Below the pieces are notes generated by a model. It was not told the DNA's origin, ran no database searches, and was given only the letters and a program-made list of their open reading frames with translations. This document shows positions 1-10,328 of a stretch of 13,397 nucleotides of DNA, one piece after another. The stretch lies in NCBI GenBank assembly GCA_026770585.1, contig MU646364.1:306134-319530 (forward strand), in the 5' to 3' direction. The stretch is from Baffinella frigidus. Taxonomy: Eukaryota; Cryptophyceae; Cryptomonadales; Baffinellaceae. Every line of letters begins with the position of its first letter. Within the stretch, counting starts at the first letter, position 1. The translations under genes were made by a program, and so were the position numbers.

Positions 1-150
1 CCCCCTAAGATATACACCACCCACAACATACACATCGGCGTGCGCGCTTATCTCTACCAGTCACACTTTACGGGATGCCACCACTCCCAGAAGCACACGG
101 ATACCACACCCACGAACAAGCAACCGCCGGGGGAGTGCCGGTCTATTCGA

Positions 151-256
151 ATATCCCTTAAGTGGCGGACGGGCGATTAATCGCCCTAAGTCGCCCTAGG
201 CAGGTCCTAGGGCCCTACCATGGGGCGTATGCACCTACTCGCCACTTGAGGGATAC
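151..256. mobile_element. MITE copy 1, TA-flanked terminal inverted repeats
   Basis: Left end ATATCCCTTAAGTGGCG and right end CGCCACTTGAGGGATAC are inverted repeats with two mismatches. Both ends start inside a TA dinucleotide, as expected for a Tc1/mariner-type target duplication (inference). No coding capacity. It contains a perfect 16-bp palindrome GGGCGATTAATCGCCC at 171-186, and a 37-bp core (195-231) that matches the second copy at 649-755 in inverted orientation with two mismatches. Confidence 0.8.
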
Positions 257-373
257 GGGCAGGCAGCATATGGAAGCATGGACGTGGCGAGGGAGGGGTT
301 CGCAGCCTCAAGTGGATCGGTGGGCTTTATGGTAAATGTAAAGCGTACCCTGTGATTTCTCGGAGAGGGTGGG

Positions 374-452
374 TGTGAGGATCCCAGGCGGAAAATACAG
401 GACAGAAGCATGATGCACACATGCTCCAGGCATGCGGCCTGGGATCCTCACA
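374..452. repeat. Foldback with perfect 16-bp arms
   Basis: TGTGAGGATCCCAGGC at 374-389 and its exact reverse complement at 437-452, separated by 47 nt that also hold smaller CATGC palindromes. Could be a short non-autonomous element or a structured RNA segment; no second copy seen. Confidence 0.6.
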
Positions 453-485
453 GTGAGGGCGGATAGGGAGGGGGGGGTCGGGGAC

Positions 486-533
486 CTTAGCCTCGAGCCA
501 GTCGATAGCGAGTTGGGCAGGTTCATCCTTCCC
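486..533 (-). CDS. TPR gene exon 24 (last one modelled)
   Basis: Acceptor CGCGGCAG, 16 codons ([16 protein letters not shown]), donor-like AAG|GTCCCC, phase 0. Reads as TPR helix B. Further exons must lie between here and the window edge or beyond it. One weak candidate begins after ATCACAG near 353 and reads GTLYIYHKAHRST then a stop; it is not modelled. Confidence 0.55.
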
Positions 534-3500
534 CTGCCGCGATCAACCACGCCTCACACTCACGCCTCACACAGTGCTCGCAGGGCTCGCTCGCACGCAA
601 CGTGCGTAGGGCGCACGCCCGCGCGATATGAGCAGGACAGATGCAGCCGTATCCCTTAAGTGTCCAGTGAGCTCATACGCCCTACGGTAGGGCCCTAGGA
701 CCTGCCTAGGACCTCTTGCTGGTCAAATTTGACCAGCTCGCCACTTGAGGGATATCGATTGCTTCTCTCCTGGGGGAAAGGGGCGACACCCCCATCACCT
801 CCCACGGCGCTGACTCACGCACCGCACGACTTGAGATGAACAGGTTCAGAAGAGAAGGGGTCAGGGCTGTGGGTATAGGCTGTGAGGGCAATTACAGATG
901 CAAGGTTATGAGGCCTGATAGCCTCGATACCCACAAGCGCACGCGGGTGCGTTGTCTCGCCTCACGGCTGCGTCCAGGGTACTGTCTGCCGCCAGCGAGG
1001 CCAGCCGTGCGGTGTCGGTTGGACGAGAAACAGTGAGACAGCAGCCAGCCAGTCAGTCAGCCAGTCCGCTGCCGACCGGATAGGGAACAGCTCGGCAGTT
1101 TTAACAATTTCCACCTGAAACCGAGGCAAAATACTGGCCAAACCGAGGCCAGATTCTGACCCGACCTTTAAAATGTGCCGAATTCGCTCGGGAGCGAGGG
1201 CGGAGCGGGGGACAGATAGTACCTTGGGTGCGAGTAGTGCGGCCTTGCGCAACAGATTGAGAGCATCCGTCGCATCCCCGCGTTCTGTGATCCCCCACAG
1301 CCCTGCCACACGCCCCGCCCCATAACCCTTGAGTCCAGGGCAGCCGCGGGAGCATGAGACGCTGTATCGAGAGTAAGAAGAAGAAGAAGAAGCGCTGTCC
1401 GCGCCAAATCATAAGTCGGATTTTCATTTTACTACATCATCTACGGGTAAAGTTGATTCTCACTTGGGAAACACGCCAAAAGTGCTGGGAATTGGAGCCC
1501 TTCGTGGGCGCTACATTGTTTTTTTGTACCACGAAACACTTTTGGCGCGAAACGTTGCGTGTGAAATTCCCACTTGTGACATGGCGTGGCACGGCGCCCC
1601 GTGCCACCACGCCCCATGTGTGCGTCTGCGGGAGCGTGCTTCCACTTTTGGCGTGATGCAGAACACGACACAGCCACTCCGGCCTAAGTGCAGGTTGCCA
1701 GACTGGAGGGGCGGAGCTTGTTTGTCCACACAGCGGACTACAAAGAGATTTCGTGAATAACACCCAAGTGGATAATGCATGGAACCTACGGTAGGCAATA
1801 CCGTAGGGACATATGGGGGTTCCTACGGATAACGGAAAGTCGGCCCGATTCGGGCCGAAAATCCCTCCGCAGCCCCCTGCGTGGCTGTGAGTCTGGACCA
1901 AGGTTGTTTTGAGGCTGGACCAGGATTGTCTGTCGGGACCAAGGGTGCCAGAGTGCCTGATACCCCTGGTCCTGACTCACAATCCTGGTCCAGCCTCACA
2001 GTGGTCGGATAGCGAGGGAACAAATAGACCGGGTACGAATAACGTATGAGGCAGGACCAGGACCTTTGTAGCAGAGCGCGCCGACGTTGAGCGGCGAGAC
2101 TTGCAGACACCGGTTCAGCAGCGTCTTGGCCTCCTCTCTCTCGTTCTTGTACTCCCACTTGAGCACCTGTCGCGTGCGTCTCGCTGACATTCAATGCACA
2201 CAATTGGATCCGCACTCGGGTTTTTCGCTACGTGCGGAATTAGTTGTAGTTAGCTAGTAACAGTTAGTTTGTTAAAGTTGGTCAGTTAATAGTAGTTATT
2301 TAATTATTTATTTATTTATTTATTTAGTTATGTATACAAAGCGGCTGGCTGCCGCTGCAGGAGCACCTGAATGCGAATGCCCTGTGGTGTGGGAAAGCAC
2401 CTGGCACACATCCTCAATAGACGGAGCACGGGCGTACGGCGTGCTTAGGTTTTAGGGTTTAGGTTTTAGTGTTCAGGATTTGTGGTTCATGGTTTATGAT
2501 TTATGATTTATGGTTTCAGGTTTCGGGTTTCGGGTTTCGGGTATTGGGTTCAGAGTATAGGGTTTAGGGTTTAGGGTTTAGGGTTTAGGATTTAGGGTTC
2601 AGGGTTTAGGGTTTAGGGTTTAGAGTCTAGTGTTTAGGGTTTCGGGTTTAGGATTCAGGGTTTTGGGTTTCGAGTTTCGGGTTTCGGGTTTCGGGCTTAG
2701 TGTTTCGGGTTATGGTGGCAGCGTGCGGCGCAAAGCACTTTGCGGGGGGGCGAGTGCTGGGTGCTGGAGGATACCGCGCAGTTGAGGAGGCAGTCAGCAT
2801 CGTCAGGCGCTATCTCGATCGCTTGCAGGAGTAAGTGCTCCACCTCCTCCTGCCAGTCAGTCAGTCGGACAGTCAGTCAGTCAGAGAGCGAGGAATGGAG
2901 AGATAGAGAGGGGTAGAAAGGGAGAGAGAGGGACAGGGAGGGACACGGAGGGAGGGATAGAGAGAGGGAGAGAGAGGGGACGCACAGGACAGTCGCCGAT
3001 CTCAGCCGCAACGGTGGCCATGGAGCTGATCGCGACGAGGTTCTTGGGGTCTGTCCGCAGCACCTGTGATGCGAGAGAGGGCACACCCACTCAGTCATGC
3101 GAGAGGAGAGATGACGCAGCTCGTCTTCGAACTCCGCTGCCGAGCGAGGACGAGCCACACATGCAAATCCTTTACAGCACCTACGATGCGAGAGAGGGCA
3201 CACCCTCTCAGGCTGGAGAAGAGAGAGGGCACGCCACTCAGGCAGGCGAGAGGAGATATGACGTGGCTCGTGTTCGGACTCAACGAGAAGAAGACCTTCT
3301 CCCGCTTGGCAACCCCGAGAGGTGCAGACTGCTACATCACTTTGCGGCCGCCACTCTGCATGCGATGAGAAAGAGGACACGCCACTCAGGCTTGCGAAGA
3401 GAAAGGGCGCGCGCCACTCAGACACATGCGAAGAGATGAGACACCCAGGCACTGAAATGACGCAGGGGCCACCCCCCCTGCGTGCGAGCCCCGAGGTTTC

Positions 3501-6500
3501 AAACAGGGTTGAGCGCTCTCCCGCGACACTGGGGGTACCAAAGGCTGGACGGATGCGGGGGGCAGATGAATGCTCAAAGCAATCTAACAAAAATGGATAT
3601 TCAAAGCTATGTAATTACCACGCCAGATTCCTGGAAGGGGTTGGACAATTCGTCCCTGTGCGCTGTGGTTATCAAAAGTTGAAACTGTCTTTAAAAATGG
3701 GTTTCAAGCGATCAAACCACTCCAGCAGTCTGGCGTGGTAAGAACGTGCCTCGCGGCAAAGCTGGTGGGCGCTGTAAAGAAAACCCAGATGCAAAGGAAA
3801 TGTAACGAATATGGATGTTGACAGGAATGCAACCTCGCGGTAGAGCTGGTGGGCGCGCGCGAGGTTCGCGCGGTGGTGGTGCGCCAGATGCGCCAGGTTG
3901 CACTTTGCCGTCATGTGTGCCGGGTCCACTGTCAGCGCCTGCGGTTTGGGGTTTGGGGATTGGGGATTGGGGTTTGGGGTTTGGGGATTGGGGTTTGGGG
4001 TGTGGGGTTTGGGTTTTGGGGTTTGGGGTTTGGGGTTTGGGTTTTTTTGGTTTGTTGTTTGTTGTTTGTTGTTTGTTGTTTGGTGTTTGGTGTTTGTTGT
4101 TTGGTGTTTGTTGTTTGGTGTTTGGTGTTTGGTGTTTGGTGTTTGGTGTGTAGTGTTTGGTGTTTGGTGTCTGGTGTTTGGTGTTTGGTGTTTGGTGTTT
4201 GGTGTTTGGTGTTGGGGTGTGGGGTGTGGGGTTTGGGGTTCAGCGCCTGTCCTCCTGCAGTGCGCCGCCCCACCCCAGTCACCAGAACAAGAGCCACCGC
4301 AGCCCCGTCACGTGCCGCTACCACGAACGACAGACCTTTCCACTCCGTTTGTTCAGCGCAATCTACGGCCAGTACCAATCATGGTGTTGGTTTGTCATAT
4401 GGGGGGGGGCCTGATTGTCAAAGGCACTCTACGGCAGGGGGGGGGGGACCTGCTGGAACATGTCCTCGGCGGCAGTGACGTCCTCGTGAGCTTGCAGCAA
4501 CACCGCCCCCAGCTGCCCAAGTGCACCCCACCGCGTGAGCCACTGCCCATCTGACCTCGTGCCCAGCTGCCCACACGTCACGACACCGCGTAAGAAACAC
4601 ACAAATACTAGTGTGCCGATCCTGCGCAGCTTCCCACGTGCACCCCAACACATGAAGCACCTGATGCCCATCTGACCTCGTACCCGCACGCGCCCGAGAG
4701 CGTCCGGACAGGGCCATGGAACACCCGGCCAGCTGCCCGCACGCGCCCAACCCAACGCGTCAGCCACCCTGCCTGTCTCCTGCCTCCTGCCTCCTGCCCT
4801 CCGCCCTCTGCCTCCGGCCCCCTCCCCCCTGCCTGGTGCCTAGCCTGGCGCAGATCTGCGGGACACCCCCAACATCTCCATCGTCTCGCGATGGTCATTT
4901 TACACGCACTTTTGCACCACATTTCCTGCTCGAAATGTATTTTATGGCGAGCCGAGTTTTACAGAGGCAGAAGGAGAATCTGGGCCTGCATGGGACCTGT
5001 ATCGAGAGTAATACAGAAGAAGAAGACGAACCTGAGTGAGGGCGTCGACGTGGCGGGGGTCCTCGGAGAGGCACGTGCGGAAGAGCAGCTCCGCGTTCGA
5101 CAGCTCCCCCGCCACCTGCCAGCCCCCCACAATTATCCCGTCACTCGCGTCACGCGCCTGCCTGCCAGCCCGCCACCCCTCGTCACCTCCTGTCGTATCT
5201 CCCCACGTTCCCCTCCCGACTCCTCCACATCCCCGTCGTATTCTCCGACACGCTGGTCAGACTCCGGCACTCACCCCTAAGGCCAGCACACGCACCACCC
5301 GTCACCTTCCGTCACCCACACGGCGCGTCACACGGAGCCTACTATCCCCCGGAGGCAGGGCACCAAGGACAGCACCGCTGTACCTGTACCACAGCGCCAA
5401 CACACCAGGTGGAGGGGTCGTCTCTGAGGCGGGCCCGTTTCTTAAGGCTCATAGACTTTTGTATCACTCAACTCAAGGTTCAAGTGCCTGATTTAGGACC
5501 TGTATCGAGAGTAACAAAGAAGAAGAAGAAGAGGGGGGAGAGCGCACGTGTTGCTGGACGCCGAAGTTGTAAAGCACCGAAGGGTTCTGCGGCTCGATCA
5601 GTACCTGCCCCGCGCCACCAGATTCAGAGCACCTCGTGACCAACCCCTAAAACCATACGCCCCTCAGAACCCTGATAAACCTCCTTAAACAACACTCCGG
5701 GGAAAGACACCACTACTCATCGGAACCCCGGGGCAATGAAATCAATTAGCGTTGTACCCGGTATCAGATTGAGCGAGAGTGCGCTACCGCCACCCTCCCC
5801 GGGTGCTGCCGCCTCTCTCTCTCTTTCTCTCTCTTTCTTTCTCTCTTTCTCTCTCTCTTTCCCTGCCTATGTCTCTGTCTCTGTCTCTCCCTTGCCAACC
5901 CGGGTTCAGAAGGCCACCACAACTACCTCGGTACCGGTACGAAATTAACTTTATTATTGGATACCCAATATATCGCAAAATCCAGGGTGTTGCAGAGCGA
6001 AATTCAGCGGAGCGCGACCGCGCAAAGCACTAGGGGTGGGTGGCAGGGCATGCAGGCAGGTAGGCAAGGAAATTAGATAGGCAGGTTGGCAGGTTAGCAG
6101 GTAGGAGGGTTGGTAGGTAGGTAGAGGGAGGGCGGACAGACAGGTTGGCAGGTAGGCATGCATGCAGGCAGGCAGGCAGGCAGGCAGGCAAACCGGCATG
6201 CAGACAGGCAGGCAGATGGGTAGGTAGGGGGTTGGGTAGGCACCGCGCGCTCGAAGAGACGCTCAGCAATGGCCTGCTCCCTCTCGTCCGGCCCCCAAGT
6301 CCCCCTCACGCCCCCACCCTTCTCCAGATCGCTCCCGGGTGGCCTTTTCCCCCAACCTCCGATGGGATCGGCCGGTGCTGGGGGCGCGGCGCGGGTGTGG
6401 AGAATGGCAGCTAGGTTGGCGAGAGATGTCACGTGGTTGGCGTCCTGTGCGGAGGGCGTGAGTGGGTGAGTAAGTGCGTGAGTGAGTGAGTGCGTGAGTG

Positions 6501-6510
6501 TGTGCGTGAG

Positions 6511-6546
<36 letters not shown>

Positions 6547-9500
6547 TTTGTGTGTGAATGCGTAAGTGAACGAGCGAGTAAGGTGACTAGCGTATCGGGG
6601 GTACCTGCCGAAGCGCGTGACGGTACGTCTCGGCCGCCTCGCTGTGGTTTCCTGCCATCTCCACATGCAGGGTCAGAGCGGATGCCGCCATTTTCTTCTC
6701 TAAATATTTTTATGGCGAGCCCAGTTTCACTCACGCAGAACTAGAACCTGTGTTGCGCTTCCTGGGGGCAGGGGGGGCGGGATTTGGCCAGATGCAAGAC
6801 ACACGCACAAGCGCGGGCGACACGGCCGCTGGCACGCAATCACTCTCGCTCTGATTCGCAAAGGCGTCACCCGAGCGAGCAGACGGCCCGGGCGAGGCCT
6901 GTCCGTCTGCTCCTGCGCACGCTCGCAGGCTTCGATGAACCGCAATGCCATCTGACTGCGGTGTAGTTGGATGGAATCTGGTTCCGGTGTGGTGCTCCCT
7001 CCCTCCCTTCCAAGAGCAGAGTGGCGGTGAGCGCAAGATGCGACTGTGTGGTTGGATGGAATCTGGCCACGGTACGGTGGTGGGCGTTTGGCAAGAGAAG
7101 ACCGGCGATCTGGGTTCGGCATGGTGGACCCAGCCACGCTGGGTCCGGTGTGGTGGTGGACGTGTGGCAAGCGACCGGCGATCTGCATGACGAAGGCGAT
7201 GCCGGCGAGGGCGGGGACGTAGGCTGGATCTTGCGCGAGCGCCTCTGCGTACAGCCCAAACGCCGCGTCCTGCCAGGGAGAGAGGGAGGCATTGAGAATA
7301 ACGCCCGCGGGGTTCAGAGCCTGGTTGCGCGTGCCCGGCATTCAGTGAGTCATTCAGCCAGTCATTCATTTAGTGAGTAAGTGAGTGAGTGCGTTAGTGA
7401 GTGAGTGAGTGAGTGCGTGAGCGAGGCAGTGAGTGAGTGCGTGAGTGAGTGAGTGAGTGAGTGAGTGAGTGAGAAAGTGAGTGAGTGAGTGTGTGAGTGC
7501 GTGAGTGAGCGAGTGAGTCAGCCAGCCAGTCAGTCAGTGTGACGCCATGAGTGACCCCGGCCATGGCTCCAAGTCATGGCGCAGCAGTCAGTGCCTGCCT
7601 CGACAGGTGCTTCTTCTCAGAGAACCAGGCACATCTTGACTAAGTGATAGTCATCTTGCCCGAGTGACTGAGTGATACCGCGGGGCACCCACAACGTTGT
7701 TTGAATCAAAGGTTAGAGATGTGGATGTGAGGCACACTGGGCACATCTCTCGGTGAAGGGGACCAGAGGACCCAGCGACATGACTCTGTAAAGTTACTCT
7801 GGCTATGCCTACATGAAACTTGTCCCCACACGGGTGGCTCTCCGGTCCTCCTAGGCCCTGTGGTCCTCCTGGGCGAGTTTGGTTAAGATTTGAATTACTT
7901 TAAATTTGAATTACTTTGAATTTGAATGAATTTGTCGCGGGCGTACCGGGTCGTTGAAAGCGGTATGACAGAGGGCCGCGTAACGAGTGAGCGAGGGGTG
8001 GTGCTTCGGTTCCAGCCGAAGTGCCTCCTCTAGCATCTGCTCACATCGCCAAACCCCACATTACATTTCAGGGAATTTCACGACCCGCAGTGGGGCAAGT
8101 TTTTCCGAGTGGGTGGATGCCTTCTGATAACAAAATTCGGATGCCTTTTGAGAATGAGTTTCGAGGAGAATGCAAGTGCCGCAGCTTGCGGGAGATGTGC
8201 CCATGGCATGGTCTCGGACCCGGCACCTTCTGTGCTTGCTCAGGGAGCCTTTGCTGGAGGGATTGTTCGAGCATTTGTTGGAGGGTGTGTTGAAGGGTTT
8301 GTTGGAGGGTTTGTTTGAGGGTTTGTCGAAGGGTTGGTTGGATGTTTTTTTGGATGTTTTTTTGGAGGGTTTGTGTGAGGGTACCTTCTGGGCTTGCTGG
8401 GGAAGGTTTCGCTGGAGATGCAACAGCTCGGCGTACTCGCTTCGAATCTGCCCACCGGAAACGCGTGAGTGCGGGAGGGAGGGAGGGAGGGAGGGAGGGA
8501 AGGAGGGAGGCGTACTCGCTTCGGATCTGCCCACCGGAAATGCGCACCAGAGCCAGAGCCTCTCTCAGCAACAGGCACTGATGACAACGAGACAGGGAGG
8601 CAGGCGGACAGGGAGCGAGACAGGGATGGATGAATAGCGAGAGAGAGAGGGAGGGCGGGAGCGAGGGAGACAGGCACTGACACAGGCATGGATACAAACA
8701 TGACACCAGCCAGGCAGGCGAGCATGGAGTGAGTCAGAGGTGGATGGATGGCGGGATGTGGGAAGGGGGGGAGATAGTACATCGGGATCGGCGGGGCGAA
8801 GCTTGACAGCGTCTTCGAACAGCGTCTGGCTGTAGAAGTCGTCTTTCAACGTGTCCCGCGCGTACCTGCTCCCCCCCCCCCAGTCACACTTCCACCTCCT
8901 CCGATCCGTGCAGGGGGTATGCACGGGTGAGGGGCGCGGGTGCAGGGTGTGCGGGTCTGAGGGTCTGGGGTGCAGAGTGTGTGGGTCTGAGGGGCGCGGA
9001 CACAGGGTGTGTGGATCCAGGCAGGAGGGTTGGACGGGCCTCGCAAGCTGCCTTGCAGGCTCGAGGTGTCAGTGAGTGAGTGAGTGCGTTTGTGCGTACG
9101 TGCGTGAGTGAGTGAATGAGTGAATGAGTGAGTGAGTGAGGCAGGGAGTGATTGGGCAAGCACGTGAGTGAGCGTGCAAGCGATTGAGCGAGCGAGCGAG
9201 CGAGTGCGTGCGTGAGTGAGTAAGCGAGTGAGCGAGCGAGTGATTAATCGAGCCAGTAATTTGACACGGGTATCTATGAACATGACCATAATATCGGGGG
9301 TACCTAGCGAAGCGGACGCGAAGGTCAGGATCGCGGGGTCGGGCAGTGCAAAGCGCCTGGTACAGGTTCTTCTGCTCCTCCTCCTGCGACTTCACCTGCA
9401 GGTTTTGGGTTTGGGGATTTGGGTTTTGGGTTCTGGATTTTGGTTTTAGGGATTATGGGTGGTTCAGACCTGGTGATACCCCGCTCACCCCAGCCCCACA

Positions 9501-10276
9501 CGTACCAAACGGTGGAAGTGATGCACACAAAGTGCGGACGCAGCCACGGGCAGCATCGCAGGACGGGCGAGGGGCGCGGAGAATGCCGCAGCAGGGCCAT
9601 AGGGCAGGACTGGAGACTTAGGGCAGGCGCAGAAAATTGGGGCGGGCGGCGATGCCCCTCACCCCTCGCTCCTAGGCCGTTGGCGGCACGCGACATGGTG
9701 CCGGGGCAAGTAGACGTGGGACTGACTGCGCACTGGCTGGATGGGTGTGTGCTGGTTGGTGTGTGGCAAGAGTGTGCGGGCTGGCAGGTGGGGGCGTGGG
9801 CTGGATGGTGTGTGAATCTTGTGATGGCTGGTAGGCGGGGTGTGTGTGGGTCGGGGATGGACCTGGACAGCGACTTTCCGGCGGTGGTCTTGCTCCTCGT
9901 TGTGGATCCTGCGCCCGATCAGATCAAAGTCTTAGATTCCGTGTCGCCTCATACCAACATCTCCAACGTTTTATTCAACCAGGGGTTGGGCAACTTGTGA
10001 TTCACACGGCGGTCGGGTAACTTAATTCAATTTTTATGTTGGGGGGATTGTGAACATGCAACCCTCAGTCGAGATTCCATCGCGCAGACCTCCCCCGCAA
10101 GGCGGAACAGTAACGGGCTGTCTGCGAACACATCCAGAACCAACCCAATTGAGTCAATTCCATACGCCTAACTTGACACTATTGATGCGCAGCACCAAAT
10201 GCAACTGCGTCCCGGAACCTTTTGCAGGTGAAGCGAAGCGGTCACGGCTATGCGCACTTTTGCATCAGGTAATCAC

Positions 10277-10328
<52 letters not shown>

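Larger units (their letters stand above)
1..485. other. Low-coordinate end: no firm exon, one MITE and a foldback
   Basis: Sequence after exon 24 in the direction of the gene. It contains the MITE at 151-256 and a 16-bp inverted repeat (374-389 and 437-452). A possible terminal exon near 315-353 on the minus strand is too weak to call. Nothing else is recognised in 1-150. Confidence 0.5.
1303..2063 (-). other. Intron 21, foldback-rich
   Basis: 761 nt between exons 21 and 22. It contains a GAA-tailed repeat end (1362-1393), three CACTTTTGGCG motifs (1474-1653, one inverted), a hairpin at 1586-1607, palindromes at 1783-1858, and a family of GGACCAGG units at 1885-2062. Confidence 0.6.
3064..3833 (-). 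other. Intron 18
   Basis: 770 nt between exons 18 and 19. It consists of the tandem repeats at 3057-3440, a stretch with nothing recognised at about 3440-3590, the foldback at 3615-3741, and a damaged copy of the exon 18 donor edge at 3750-3774. Confidence 0.6.

Noticed and set aside
315-353. Terminal exon reading GTLYIYHKAHRST followed by a stop
   Set aside because: The acceptor ATCACAG is acceptable and phase fits exon 24, but 13 codons without TPR pattern are too little to call the end of the gene.
2443-2714. True chromosome end
   Set aside because: The tract is short, degenerate and internal to the gene, with exons on both sides; it is interstitial.
2877-3590. Minus-strand open frame of 237 aa
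   Set aside because: It runs through tandem repeats and a CTCTCC tract in a frame different from exon 19, which is the segment that shows TPR pattern.
3849-4478. Plus-strand open frame of 209 aa rich in Gly, Val, Trp, Leu
   Set aside because: It is a translation of the TTTGGGG/TTTGGTG tract, open in several frames because the repeat lacks stops; no independent coding signal.
6094-6734. Minus-strand frames with THART/SLTH repeats
   Set aside because: Products of GTGA/GTGC and GGCA microsatellites; the supported coding segments there are exons 13 and 14.
6727-7369. Two long minus-strand frames of 204 and 212 aa
   Set aside because: They read across introns 10-12. Only the parts coinciding with exons 11 and 12 show TPR pattern in a consistent frame.
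7362-7515. Possible CRISPR-like regular array
   Set aside because: Simple tetranucleotide repeats without spacers, in an intron of a eukaryotic-type gene.
8068-8706. Minus-strand open frame of 212 aa with TLQQ-type repeats
   Set aside because: Made of the 12-bp minisatellite and GGGA runs. Only the short [10 protein letters not shown] part has TPR pattern, and it is covered by exon 9.
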